From: Dipetalonema caudispina
Taxonomy: Eukaryota; Nematoda; Chromadorea; Rhabditida; Onchocercidae
DNA: 64,000 nucleotides
Direction: 5' to 3'
NCBI GenBank assembly: GCA_013365325.1
Contig: JABVXV010000189.1
Span: 56,696 to 120,695 of the forward strand
Shown in pieces: positions 12,901 to 26,800 of this stretch. The first letter of the stretch is position 1, and each line of letters begins with the position of its first letter. The notes below the pieces were generated by a model, which was given only the letters and a program-made list of their open reading frames with translations, made no database searches and was not told the origin of the DNA. A program made the position numbers and the translations under genes.

Positions 12901-14648
12901 GATGCTTTCCTCCTCTCCGCGCTTTTGTGTTTAACTGCTCCATCAGATCTAACTAACTGTTTCCCCATGAGTAACTTGCGTTGGAAAAAAAAATATGTAG
13001 TGTGAGCTGTTAGTGGTTCGTTACTGAAGTGCGAAGAGGTATATATCCAAAAACTTTAAGCAAGCTGGTTAAACATTGCCATATTTTGACGGGCAAGGAC
13101 TAGATCACTCAGTGTTCATTAACCTCAGCTCAGTTTTAGATGTTAAATATAACGATTACACGGTTAGGTCGGCTAGTCTACTTTGTAATATCTGTGCACG
13201 TAGTGTCCGGTTTGTGTTACGCCGTTGCCAATATGATAAACATAGATGTTCTATTTTATGAAAATGGAGAGAATCTAACAGGCATTGCAGCAAAATTTTC
13301 GGAATTGCTACCAAAGATTCGGTGACATCAATTTATGGTCTGTTTAAAAAAATTAATTTTAGTTTTGCCAAAACCAGTACTGTTGGATTTGGTTCATTGG
13401 CTGCAAGTCAGCAGCAGCAGTCATCGGTTTCTGTGTTTGGTGGAAGTGGATTTGGTGCTCTAGCACAGCAACCTCAAAAAAGCTCAATCTTTGGGGGCGG
13501 ACTAAATTCAGCTGTAACTAACAGGTTCTTTATTTGCATTGCTGTAGTTACATTTTCTGTTTTGTTTCAAATTGAAGGTTAGCCGAAATACTGCAAAAAA
13601 TTATCGTAAACTGCAATATTAAGCACGTTCCCATTGAGTTGCTTCGTAATTATCCTAAGCTTAGCGGTTTCTTTTGTTTCAGTTGAGAGATCTTTCTCCC
13701 AAATTATTAAATTTTTAAATAAATATTGACTCTCTTTGCGTCATTTTAGTTCGTCGTTTTCTACATGGCGTTAGAATATTGCTGAAGGAGTTACTAGAAG
13801 AAAGCAGTTGAAAGTTGATAAAATTCCAATCATTGTTGTGGTTTTTACGCGAAATTTTATATGCTTGTGAATGTTTTGTACTCCATATTGTTTCCATCAC
13901 GTCAAACAATAAATTCTAGATTTCTCTATTTTTTGTTTGGGTTTTAGAAAATCGATTCGTCAAAGTCGAAATTTCGAAAATATTCTGCTTCGATTCCCTT
14001 TATTATTCCTTTAAACTCATACGTTCTTTCTCCACTCGTGGACATGAAGGCGAGAGTTCGTGAACTTCAGTCTTCAATGCTTTATGGCTGTTTGTAATTT
14101 AAATTCGGGTTCCTAACCTAATCCAAAAAGTTTCTTCAAAAGAAAATATTTTATATATTTTGGCATGCGATGTTTCCATTTTTATAATTAACTTTGCGAC
14201 TCTCGTTATTTATTATTGGGCTTTTCACTGATCTCACTACCCGTTACTTCGGATTAAAAATTGTCCTTATCATGAAAGTACATAAGTATCGTATTTAAAA
14301 TGTAAAATAGCGCATGATATATAGAATATAGAAGCTTTGAATACATTGAAAATATTTATTTTATTAAAAGTGTAAAATATTGTTGGATTCTTTGTTGACT
14401 TCATTACTATTTTATTTTTTTAATAAGTTTGGGAATGCTGGATAGAAATAAGAAGGCAGAGAGAAATAAATGTCTGATAGAGTCTGCGAATTTTTTAATC
14501 AACAAAATTAAGACTATCTGTAAAGAAATGAAAAATGAAACCACGAGATCCATAAATCTATAAAAATAAATGCAAAAATGTAAACTGATCAATAATTCCT
14601 TTTCTTCCTCTCATCATTTCTTGTAGGCAATGTTTGCCAGAATACTAA
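4238..14648 (+). CDS. npp-14: NUP214 nucleoporin (NPP-14 homologue)
   Basis: This is a nuclear pore protein of the cytoplasmic face, involved in mRNA export (DBP5/DDX19 docking) and CRM1 export. I join 25 exons giving about 1,328 residues: 4238-4264, 4394-4642, 4926-5054, 5232-5372, 5739-5907, 6010-6263, 6410-6560, 6797-6920, 7135-7339, 7528-7801, 7893-8074, 8175-8281, 8568-8705, 9071-9220, 9379-9543, 9818-9864, 10104-10204, 10450-10767, 11032-11347, 11688-11754, 11945-12016, 12191-12474, 12758-12890, 13363-13524 and 14627-14648. The N-terminus DFQFRALQRVRIFDKP nearly matches the vertebrate propeller start, and WSPKGKQLVVG marks a propeller blade. A Gln/Glu/Leu-rich coiled coil lies about residues 480-770. 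The C-terminus is Ser/Thr-rich with FG repeats such as SLFGN, TFGAAP, VFGS and GFGSLA. The last exon (ending RQCLPEY) is the least certain. Two introns use GC donors. Confidence 0.93.
6922..6957. repeat. Poly-T tract immediately after an exon
   Basis: About 36 T follow the inferred donor GT at 6921-6922 of NUP214 intron 8, so the donor reads GTTTTTT. The downstream phase fits an exon ending at 6920. Confidence 0.9.
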
Positions 14649-14973
14649 TGCAACAGTTGCAAAGTGTAATTAAAGGAATGAGTAAACCCATTGTCAACTA
14701 AATGATTCATTATTTAGATTGCAACTTTGTTTGTGTTGTTGCTCTTTCTTGGAGCATATTACTTTCTCTTAAATTATGCCAAAGGTCAAGTGGTGTAATG
14801 TGTCCCATTAACGAATCAGCTGTGTGATTTTAATCGGTGGAACGAGATTTTTTGTGCTGTTTGGTTCTTCCTATTATATTTACTTTCTTCAAAGCTAATT
14901 TAAGAGATGTTCTCAAAGATTACTTCAATGAGTTTTATGAAAGGAACTTAACAAACAATGAACATTTAAATTA

Positions 14974-15201
14974 ATGAAAATAAACTCTAAAATTCCTTTA
15001 TATGCTCTGATCGCTAATCATTTGATAAATCACAGTTTAATCAATGCCAATGTTGAGATGTTGTGTAATGGAGACCAAGACATTGCTAATAAAAACGGGG
15101 CGCATAATCCATCATTAAAGAGCATTTGCAAAATTTTATCAGATTTAGACAGGGAGGGGATTTCTATAGAGCAAAGGTTTCGGGAAATGTTAGACGGATA
15201 A
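14974..15201 (+). CDS. Unrecognised small ORF (75 aa)
   Basis: This is an open frame from an ATG at 14974 to a stop at 15199-15201 in the gap downstream of NUP214. The residue mix is protein-like, with SICKILSDLDREGISIEQRF and a final REMLDG forming a probable amphipathic helix. No family was recognised and no upstream exon with a good splice site was found. It may be a short nematode gene, a terminal exon of something unrecognised, or chance. Confidence 0.25.
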   Translation: MKINSKIPLYALIANHLINHSLINANVEMLCNGDQDIANKNGAHNPSLKSICKILSDLDREGISIEQRFREMLDG

Positions 15202-17807
15202 ATTCTTACCTCTATTCGTTTATTTTATTGTGACCTTTATATTTTGTACACTAATATAAGGTCACAAATTTCATATGGAGAAGTTTTATTGTGATAGAAT
15301 GAATAGTTTAAATATAAACAAATTGTATATGGAAGGTAGCAGTAATTACCTGTGTCATATTTACTACCTCTATCTATCATCCCCATTGTTGACCTTACTT
15401 TTCTCTTTCTATTACTACCATCTTCTCTCGTTCTTAATCATATTTATGAGTCATCATTATTTTATTACATATAAATTATATGAACGAATGGATAGTACAA
15501 TTTGCTGCTCTGTTGAAATTTCGAAAATCTATTTCGGTCCTTAAGTGTAGTATCGTAACGGGAATAGTTGGAAGTATATTCGTTCACTTTGATTTACTTA
15601 ATGAGTGTAATCTATTTTATATTAAACGACATCGCTATTCTAGAATAGGTATAAATTGATATGGGGATTTTCCTGCTTTATAATTACTGTACTTCCTCTT
15701 GGTACAGTAACCTTCCTTGAAGTTTCAAATTTCAGGAATTTGAAAACAAGAATGATGTAAATATTTTTAGTCTGTATAGCAGACAACACATAAAACGATC
15801 TGTCTTTTCCTCATATTTATTCCTGGGATAAAATCTGAGTTTTAGAATGTTTCTATTTTACACGGAAAGATCACCGCATCTCCCATAAGTTTCAGGAATT
15901 TCCTTCTCTTTAGAAATCAATACAGGAATTGTTACAAATTAGTAATAGTAATTTTTAAAATTAATTTACTAGTATGGGATTGATAGTTTTCCGCTTTCAA
16001 GAACGGCAATTCTTATCCCGTAAAATGAACTTACTACTAGATGAAGTAGAAGATCCTTTCTGTTTCTTTTCATCTCTCTCTCTCTCTTTCCTAATTCTTT
16101 CATTCTTCTTTTTGATTCCAATAAAGAAATTATCATTCACTTTCGATATGAACAACACTATTGGAAGCTTTGGTGCAATTTTCCTTCCTTTAAATATAAA
16201 AATTAACTTGTTGGTGCAATTGATGCAATATATATCACTAATCCCCTAATTATTATACTTTAATTGAAGTTGCAACTCAATTCATTTGAAATGTCAGATG
16301 CGCTATAGTTCACAATGCATGTTAAGAATTTAGGATAAATCAGGTTAGCTGGTTATTAAGCAAGCTGATCCTCAACTGATCCCATAGATCTGATTTGCAA
16401 CACTCAATTCAGCAATAAGAAAGACCGTAAGAATGATAAACATTTCCTCTCGCTGATTTCATTTATAATTCATTTCCCTTCCGGATCATTCCTTTGATTT
16501 TTTTCTTATAGCATAATGGTCCAAGAAGATTGATATAGCTGATACTTTCACTTCATTAATTTAACATTTTTCCCACAAGTTATGTTGTAGCTACTCTTCT
16601 GACTTAATTAACTTTCAGCAAATATATAGAAATTATTGAATTAATTATTGAAGAAATGATATTACTTGGAGTATCAACCACATCAGTCTTATTATGTCTA
16701 TACAATTTTTAGGTTTTCAAATGTCACCTCTGAAAATTTTAAAAATTCTTGCGATTTTTTTTTTAAGACTTTCGCTGTCTACAGTGATCTGTTTTTGTAA
16801 GCTTTCCTTATTTGATGTTTTATAATCTCTTTGAATCTTATAATTTCATTTTAACTGCACTCATCATAAGGCTTTCATCTTAGGAACAAAAGCTCTGGAT
16901 ATCGTGATTTTTTTAGTTTTTTTGGAATAATGTTGAAATGAAATTTAAATTCAAGGCACGTAATCATTAGCAAAGAAACGTGTTGCTTACTGTTTGATTC
17001 TAACTTAGAAATCTTTAATATGCACAAAATTGTTTTTATACTCTAAAGATCCTAGAACTTAAACATTTCGATTAATTCGATTATTCTTTCATTTAAAATG
17101 TTTATATTTGCTATTCAATCACTTCCGAAAAGAGCCTAATTTTGAAAATGTAAGAAATCCAAAAATCCGAATAAAAATAAATGGTGGCAAAATCCTTTAA
17201 AACTAATATGATGCAGCGGATGTTGTAGTAATGCCTGCGACATTATTATCGCTTCGAATTTTTTGTTTGGTTTGCAGCAAAACCGTAAAATTCATGCAGT
17301 GATACGAGTTTTACACTCTCCCGAAAGGTCTTTTTTTCATAAATTTACACAAGGATGGTTGGTTTGTCGCATCTTTAATCGATCAACGGATATTTTATTC
17401 ACTGATGACTTTCTCATATTTTTATTTGAAATTTTTATATTATTGTAAATTCAATTATTTTAGGGATTTCCTGAAAACTATAATTCTCAGCTTACAATCA
17501 TACATTTTGTAAAACGATAGACATTGATTCTTCGGTGCTTCAATTTGATGAAATTATTTCGAAAATTTTGTTTACTGAAGCTTTTTATCCTCTTTCCAAT
17601 ATAACTGCAATCAATTGAAAGAGTTCGGATATTATCAAAAGAATCGAATATATTTAACCAACAATTGCTAATGTATTTTTAGGAAAATGAAATGTTGCAA
17701 AAAATTTCTCCAATTATGGCCACCCAATAAATATTAACAACTGTCAGCATCTTATTATTCATTATATATCATAAAGAAGAAAGAAGCAAAAAAACCAAAG
17801 GACAACT
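15202..17807. other. Intergenic, upstream of the C3-like gene
   Basis: This AT-rich stretch contains a short CT-repeat near 16070-16090 and many T-runs. ORFs here have no recognisable domains. The last few hundred bases should contain the promoter of the C3-like gene, but no specific element was identified. Confidence 0.5.
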
Positions 17808-20800
17808 ATGATTTTACTCATTTGCACTTTATTTTTAATGGAACTTCAGCAAATTGAACAGTAAGTAAATCAACCATATTCGTCTACTAATGCCTTATTG
17901 TATTAGCAAATGTTTGGTTTCTCAATAGGACCTTGTTCCATCTGTAATACATTTTATGTTACATTTCATAAGAATTTCATAAACAGATTATGGAAATTTT
18001 CTCAATACAATCTAAATTAGTATACATTAGAAGTGTAAATATTGAATGAATAAGTTTTCGATGCAGAGTTTTTCATTAATTTTTCTTAGCAAATTATATG
18101 GTAATATTTGGGTACTTATTATAATATATCAGGAAATGATTATTTTCTCTTCAGTTCATTGGTTGTGAAGTTTTTGCAGGAAACCTTTGGTTGTGACACA
18201 ACCAACATTGAGATGGAATGCAACCAATGAAATGTTAGTGACTGCCCGCAGTTCCGCGAATAAGCTCATCGACATTAGCGTAGAAATTTATGCTTTCCAC
18301 TCTTCCCTCTTAATTTTTCGGCAAAAATTACAGGCGAAAGTTGCTGGTGAGTGAAATCTTAAACACTTTCATCTGCTTCATTAATTCCCGCTATTTCTCA
18401 TTTCCGGAAGCAATATACTTCATTATTATTTATATTTAAAGTTTAAGAAAAGTGTTAATATTTTATCTAAAGGATATCGGGAAAAGATGAATATTATCAG
18501 TTATTGTATCTAAGTTGTAGGGTCATTGAATCGTGTGAAATTCTTTGTACCCGGCGGAACAGCACGATCGGATTCTTATCGATTAGTGGTTCGAGCCGAG
18601 AACGACAGTGAACCTTTTGAAGGAATAATACCGGGTGCACCTGATTTAAGGAATATTTATTTACAGATTGATAAAACCGTTTATAAACCAACGGACACTG
18701 GTATATGAATTTTAAATACTTATTTAGAATTGAAGTAAAATTGAACGGTATTCATCGATAAATTTCAACATTTAAAACATTACCACTTCTACATTTTGGA
18801 TATGATGACAGGGGGAAGTTAGAGGATCGCAGGAGAAGTTAATCTATCATCACGAAATTATTAGAAAAGAGATTTCAAGATATATTTTGAATATTTTTGA
18901 TTTCTCATAGCTGATGCCAAACACATAATAAAAATGTTTTCTAAAAAATTTCCTTTTTAGTTAAAGTACGAGCGTTACCACTTACGACAAGCGGAAAGTT
19001 GTACGATGGATCAGTGGATTTTGCACTTGTGGTATACTGAATTAAAATACTTCTTGACTGTATTAATTTAATCGAAATGCGAACATGTTAGGCTACTTTC
19101 ATGGGAAAGATGCTTTTTGAATTGCGAGATAAAATCATTCGTTTCAAATAGATTACTTCATATAAAATAAACTCGTTTTTTTGCTGGCAGAAATTTTTGA
19201 GTAGAAAGCTTAGTATTTTTAGAATCCGGATGGTTTTGAACTCATGCGCAAAACCAGATCGACTTCTAACAATCGATTTCTTGCCGTAGAATTTCAATTA
19301 CCAGACCACTTGGCTTTTGGAGAATGGAAAATTGTGGCACGACCGGATCGCGAAAAGCCACACACCTACTCAATTACATTTCAGGTGCAAAAATACGGTA
19401 AACACATTTTTCTTTTCGATTAAGGCTTTTCAAAACTAAGAAAAAATTTTTTTACTAACAATTTACTAACAGGTAAGGGTGATCTCTTTTAGTTATTGAA
19501 TTCTTTTTGACGCTGATAAGCCTTCAGGCTAACTTACCAAAAAAAACAGCCATTTGTTTCTTTTTCTCGACAATTTCATCCACCAATTGTAAGGAATTAT
19601 AATAAGCTTTTCAGCAAAGCTAAAGATCCAAATAAAATATGGAAGTGCATTAGTAAGTTTAATGTCTGATTATTATTAAAACCATATCTTCCAGAGCTAT
19701 CACCGTTTCGTGTTCATGTTCTGGCCAAAGAAACTAGCGATCTTGATTTATATGAAATAGATGTGTTGGCAAGGTAGAGTTCCTTGGAAAATATCAATTG
19801 ATCAAAATGGTTACCAGACGTAGACATAATATTGACCCGATGAATCACTTGTAATAGTGATTAGTATTTTTATTCAAATTTATGGATTTATGATGATGAT
19901 TTGCAATAATAATTGGAATTTCTTTGGTTCCTGCAATGAATGACAAGCTGATATAATAATTATATGAAATTTAGTTCAAATTCAAATTTAGACATGCTAA
20001 TGGTCGACAAATATCGGGGCAGGTATCGATTTGGTGCGATTGTGATGCGAACAGTAGTCAGTCAGTAATACCGTCCGATTCTGGAAAGTCATTTCTGTGC
20101 ATCCTGAAATCATCCAAGGTTGGCTTTTTAATTTATAGGATTAGCAAATGTGACACTTTTGAATCCATTTAGAATTTTTGTTCTTAGATCTACTTTCTTT
20201 CTTGACTACGTTATAAAATTATTATTCTACACTATTGTGATTTTGTTCGCTTTGCCAGTGATTTTTCATTTATAGACGATCTCACAAGAGTATTTATTTT
20301 GAAATCAATTTACAAGTGAAATTTAATGTTTAAAATCAATTCATGAACGGATGATAAAATTATTTTACTTTTTGCTTCCATATTTCCCGAGCTCTCAAAT
20401 CAATACTTGCATTTGGTAGTTATAAATTTGAAAATTACACTCGATCGCTGTTTTTTTTTTTTTTTTTTTTCGAATTAATCCAAACTAAACTATTGCAGTT
20501 AATTGAATTCTAGTCGGACATTATTTATTGTTTAACAATAGCAACAATATTAAGTATCATCACTCATTTTTGTTCTCAAATGGTCTTCATTTTCTACTTC
20601 AGTTCATAAATGCTTATTAACACATATATCATTTCATTAACTTTATGATAATAAAATAAGAATTTTCGATTGAAAAACGAAAAGGATAATGCTAAGATTT
20701 GAAGTTTGAGGTTTTAAAGAGCTGGTCTGATTTAATCACGTGTTATATACAAATCAGCCAAGCTTTTTGATGAAAATACTTTTGAGATCTAGTAAGTATA

Positions 20801-23800
20801 TCGCTTGCCAATGCGAATAAATCAGGATGAGAAAGTAGTAAAAATTCATTCAACTTGATATATTTAAGTTTATTTGAAAGTCGGTTTGAAAAAACTATTC
20901 TATTACTAATCCATTTTGTTTGTGATCGGAGCAAAACAGATATTTTAAAACGATGCATCTTTTGAACATATATTTTGTCTGAAAAGATGAAAATTGCGCC
21001 ATTAGTAATATAGCATTGCTTCAATCATTCAATCGGAGAAGGTACTGAACAACAAAGAATAGGAACTTACGAATCTAAAAATTTCAAATGTAGAATTTAA
21101 AATTTATTAGATGAAAAGAAATTGAAGTTTTTAGTATTAATGTGAAAGTTTTCATTCTTAAAACTCATTCTGATGCAAAAATGAAGAAATTTCGAGACTT
21201 AGTGTGGAGAAGGATTGAAGTATTGTAGTCCATTTTAATATTTAACTCTCTCTTTATCAAACTGTATCAAATTGATGGAAGTATCTGGATAATTCTTGCA
21301 GATAGGTAGGATAATAATTGGTTGGGTAAATCATGATCACTAAACCATTAGTGATGCCACTTAACTGTTTGACTCATTTGAAAACAATTTAATTATGATC
21401 GCATGATTCTGATTATATGATTATTAAGTGTATCTGCCCAAATTTAACTTAAAAATCTTTCTTGCAAGCATGAAGTACCAATTTCCGGCTCTTCCTTTAA
21501 TACTACCTAGTCTATATTTGAAGAATGTGCGTAGTTTTCTCGTAGTTTCGACGGAAAGAATGGGCTAATTATTGACTTTTTAGGAGTGACAGAAACTTTT
21601 CTTAGAACCTTCTCCATAATTTGAGACTAGCAAATAAAATATAATCCAGTATTGGTTTTTTGCTTGAAAATCGTTATAAACTTCAAAGCAAATCTTTCCC
21701 CATAACTATTAACGAAATGAAAAAATTGCCTCGCAAAAAAAAAAATAAGCTTAGTCGAAAATCAGGGATTGTTGATGTTATGGTTACATAGATCTGATAA
21801 GAGTAAGTCTTTGCCTTCATTTAAAATTAATTCCACTTCATTAATTTTGCTTCATGAGCCGTTTTGCAGTATAAGTCGGAAGAAATTTATTCGACATTTT
21901 CAACAGAAGCTTTATTTAAGGTTAAAAGAGCAGCAGTCCACCCACTTCAATATGTTTATTATGTAATTGATACTTGACGTTATTGAAACATTTCTCCTTT
22001 GTTTAATTATATGATTTCATACATTATCAGTAATAGCACGTGGATAGGTAAATTACGTGGAAAATTAGAACCGATTTGCAATTTAGAAGACGTGAAAAAT
22101 TAGTTTTCAGTTTTGCCTTTTTTCTTTCCTTTTCTTATTGTTTTTTCTTTTTTATTTAATTCTAAACAAATATGATTGTAATTAGGAAAACTAATTTTTT
22201 ATTTGCAAATTATTTTTCGAAAATGGTGTTATTTAATTAGTTTTAACTTTATTTATTATGCAAGCTGTAAATAAATTTTATTTGAACTTACATTTTTCCG
22301 AGACCTTTCTTCTGAGCTAAAAACTTCCGAAAAAAAAACGAAATAATTCATGTTCATCAGATTTTTTCAGTTTGATTTGCTATGTTTCAACATTTTTCAC
22401 TCATTTGTGATTTCACCAATCATTTTCGGGAAAAGTACTGAATTATTAGATTCATCTCTTAAAGACGGTAATATTCCATATCTCTATAAAATCATACAAG
22501 GAATGGTAAACAAAAGATTGAAAAAAGTTAAAGTAAAAGCGATCGTACGATTTATTCGCTTCCCTGCGAAATTCTGCGTTCCTATCTCACCTCGTCTTTA
22601 TTATTTAGTGAAAAAGAATTGTGTAAAATTTTTCTATTAAATGTCATGCTAATATCCTAATCGAAAAACATACATACTAGACTGAAAGCATTTCGGAAAT
22701 TTATGCAATTGTATTTATATTTTTTTAAATGGGAATGCAAATTTCACATAATTTTAGTTAAAGCAATTATATAAAAAATTGAAAAAATCAATAGGTATTG
22801 TTATATTAGTTGGAAAAATTGCTCGGCTGATGTATTTTATTGTTTCTGAACCAAAACAGAGAGGTGACAATTGCATGTGTTGTGTTTGCGCAATCATACA
22901 GATAACAAGGATTGCAACTTATTCCAAGGCAAAGACATCATCCGATTTTACAACATTCAGCATTCAGCAACATTAATCGTTTTAGCTGCAAGCACTATGG
23001 GAACTACTGCAAGCGCTGTGATCGATGCTATTGATATTCCAATTTTGAATCTTAATGAGGATACAACCGGTGAAAGTATTCGAGATTTGATCTTTACTTT
23101 AGGACATGCTCAAGGAATAAATGATATAAGTACAGCAATTGAATCATCTCTATCAACTGCCGTAACCGGCATTAGCGGATTGTTTTCTCATCACTGTAGC
23201 AGTAGCAGTGTATCGGTATTCTCTAGCGAAAACGACGATAATGATGATGATAGCGATGATGGAAAATATGTTAATAATGTGGATAATGAAGAACCAACAC
23301 CATCAACATCCGGAAATTATTTGCACGAATGGACACCTCAGTACAGCTCATCGTTATCAATATTTGCAACATTATCATCCGGAAATTTTTTGTCTGAAAA
23401 CGAAGTAACACAAGTATTCTCACGGTTCGTTAGTATTAGAGATGAAAGCAAAGGGAAATGATGAATTTGGAAAAATCAAAGATTTTGAGATTCAGATATT
23501 TTGGAAATTCAATGAGGTGAAACTTGAGTAGGCATATTACTATTACTCAGTATAACACGTGGCAGATGTAAGGATCATGAGATATTTCTCTCTCGTGAAA
23601 CTGATTATGAATTTTGGTTGTTTTAAAAAATATTTTAGAGGTAGAAAATTACTCAAATTAATGCTTGCAAAGCCTTAATAGTACTCTAACTCGCATTTTT
23701 AAATAACTCAACTTGAATGAAATCGCACTGAAATAAAATTAGGATTTCACTGCTATTCTTCATTCCTGGTTCTCTTTTTCTATCAATAAAAACTTGAAAT

Positions 23801-26800
23801 TTCTTTCCCACCTCATCATTTAGAATTTAGGTTAAAAGATTAAAGAACAGGTTTAAATTAAACGTCATTATTGGAGAAAACTTCACAACTTCGCGTAGTA
23901 CGGAAATCAGATGATAAAAGTAGTATATTGATAAAAAGCTAGTAGAATCCAATAACAGAGAATTTCTACTTTACCGCTTGTAAGAAATAAAATAAGTGAT
24001 AGAAATTTGCTTTATAATTAGGAATTTCATTTCGCAACTAATTAAAAGACCACTGCCAGGTATGCTCCATTTAGATATAAATGATAACACGAAAGTGTTG
24101 CAATACAAATAGTCTGTTATTTGAAGAAGCAACAAATTTTAAGAATTTCAGCTTATAGGTATGGAAATATAAAGGAAGTAAAGTGGATTCAAATAAGCGA
24201 CAATAATGGCTATATCATTGTATTCAGTAATGAAGTTGAAAAAGAAAATGCCATTAAGGTATACAAAAACACTGATACGACAACTTTTATTTTAAGTTTT
24301 AGCTAAATTTCACAGTTAATTCTAGGCTCTTTTAGTTGTTCTTTATAAATTGTGGGTTAGACAAACTGCATAAAGAAAGCAGACATAGTCTTTGCTTGAT
24401 CAAATACAGGAAAAGGACCGATCGAAGTAAATATAGGTTGAATTAATTCTCCAGCGAATGTGTTAGGCGAACGAAAAATCTAAAAAAAAACTGAGTGTTT
24501 AGACTTATTTTTCATTTTATGTTTTGTCGTAATATTTCCATTTCAAAATTTAAAAAACATTTTCAAAAAATTGGGAAGATATGTGGCAATAAGATGGAAA
24601 CGAAGGGAAGAGTACTGAAATTATGGAGTTTCAAACAGGCTCACCTATTTGTGAAAAGCAAACTTGCTGATACGACGAACTGCAACTCTCATCAATGTAA
24701 ACAGTTTGTTCCGATTCATTCTGCGATAATGACAGTAATCAAAAAGTGGGATGGGTTATTAAAAAAATTGTATTTTTGAATTAGTAAGGAAGCCAATATG
24801 CTAAGGGCAATTACAGGAAGTATTGAAATGAGCTCATAAATAGTCCCTTTTTTCTATTTCAAATTTTCTCTCTTTCTCTCTCAAAGAATGAGCTTTATTC
24901 AGAGGCTGTCCCAGAACTAGTTAAGTTAAGAAGACTATTTAGAGAACGAGGTTAAAGTAGACAACAGCGCTAGGAAGGTTAGGGTTAAAGTGCAGATTCA
25001 TACAGTAGCAAATAATCCCACTATTTCTTTGCTCTATCTACTGTATTCTCAATGTTTGTAGATTTTATACAACTACCACTGTGAAAACCATCGAAATTAA
25101 GTAATTAAAGTATTTCATAACTTATTGCAAGTGTTCATACTTGAGAAGTTCAAGCCTGAAAATCCGTAGAATTGGTATTGGCTTGTATCCATGACAGACA
25201 TAGGTAAAGTAATGGAAATCAACGATTGGTAGTTGCAGCGACGAAAGATAAAGACGATCATGATTCATATGTTATTGATGATGCGAAGCTATTTGGATTC
25301 ACTAATCCATTTCCTAACAATGATATGAGCAAGCATCAGATTTGTTGTCATCCAAATGCTTCAACGACGACCCTCAACGATAATATGCCATCCCCGGAAC
25401 GACCGGGTACTAGGCCATTACCGGCCACTGCCTTTTTGTTGAAACAAATTTCTGAAGCTAATATGCCTGAGGTGCGTGGTGATTTGACAAAAAAAAAGCC
25501 AATGTTTTCGAAAATTTTTAGCTTGCCTTTTCTTCCTGATTACTGCAAGATATCTGAACTATGACTTAAATTTTAGACAAGTCACTTTTACGAGAGGATA
25601 TCACATGATACTGGAAGTGAGAAGAATCGTTTCCTAAATCTGCCGGCACCGTATCATCTGTTACCCGATACACCTTACTTTCGCCGTGCGCCAATTGTAC
25701 CTCCACCAACAAGGTTACAACATGTCTGCCTAATCAGTTCCGAATCTCTGAAATTTCTTATTTCGACACGACCGGAATTTTTCTTGTTTACTACGTTATT
25801 GTCGATCCTTAGCTTCTATCCTAATATCCCTTGATAGAGTTATCCTCTGCCCTCAAAAAACTGCTATAACTGATGTTAATAGAGTTAATAGTTATTAGCT
25901 TCTGAGAAAAAGAAATGTTCATTGTCGTTGATTGTGTTTTCGTCCTTCAAGATACAGAAGCTTCTAAGGGTAGCTGTAAGTTAGCCTGGTATGATTCTTT
26001 TTAGACTAAGCTTTCTTCAGGGTATCAGTAATTATTCGAAATTTAGCCTTATTGAAAAGACTAAGGAAAAATGTAATGTCAGAAGGATTCTGCCGAAGAT
26101 TGCGTTTCTCAGAAGTAAAACTGCTTTGAATAACCTCTAGTTATTGAAGACATAAAAATTAAGTGAAAAAAGTGATGGGAATATGCACTCCTCTACGAAT
26201 CGGCCTAATTCTTTTGAATAACTGAAAATCCTTCCTGTAAACTGTATTTTATATTATTAGTAGAAAATAGGTCTAAAAAAACTAATCCTTTAAGTTCCTG
26301 GAAATTTTCAGCATTATGAGTAATTTGTTTTGGTCTGAAAAAAGCTTACAAGTAAAAGAATTGACTTGTTAAAAAGGATTGTAGCTTGAATAACGTATCC
26401 AATGTTGGCATTGTTGATAATGAAAAATATCCAAAGACATTTTTATTATGGCTTTATAATTGAAAAGCAGCTTTAGTCAAAATATTGGCATTATTAATCA
26501 TATGATAAGCATATAGATATGAATCCATTCAGGCTAAATATATGATTACCATTAGGCTGAATTGCACCATTTATAATGATGAGAAGACCGGCCTGAAACT
26601 TACAAAGATTTGGATTGAGACTTGAATAAGATTATATCTAGTATTGTTGCTACAAGCACATGAATAAATAAATTAGGGAATTATAGAAGTGAAGTAGGGA
26701 AAATAATCCATCGATTATAGTAGCCAAACATTTGTGAAATTAAGATTTGAATAATATCTATATCTGTCCTGATTGTGCTTAAGATCATATTTTCTTTAAA

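Noticed and set aside
13076..13325. Overlapping + strand ORFs in NUP214 intron 23
   Set aside because: No splice phase links them to the flanking FG exons and no motif is visible.
14974..15201. Wolbachia-derived insertion
   Set aside because: Considered because filarial genomes often carry such fragments, but nothing bacterial could be recognised.
20743..21024. 93-aa minus-strand ORF in the large intron
   Set aside because: Low-information composition typical of AT-rich intron; no family resemblance.
22350..22640. 96-aa + strand ORF in the large intron
   Set aside because: AT-driven composition, no domain and no splice context.
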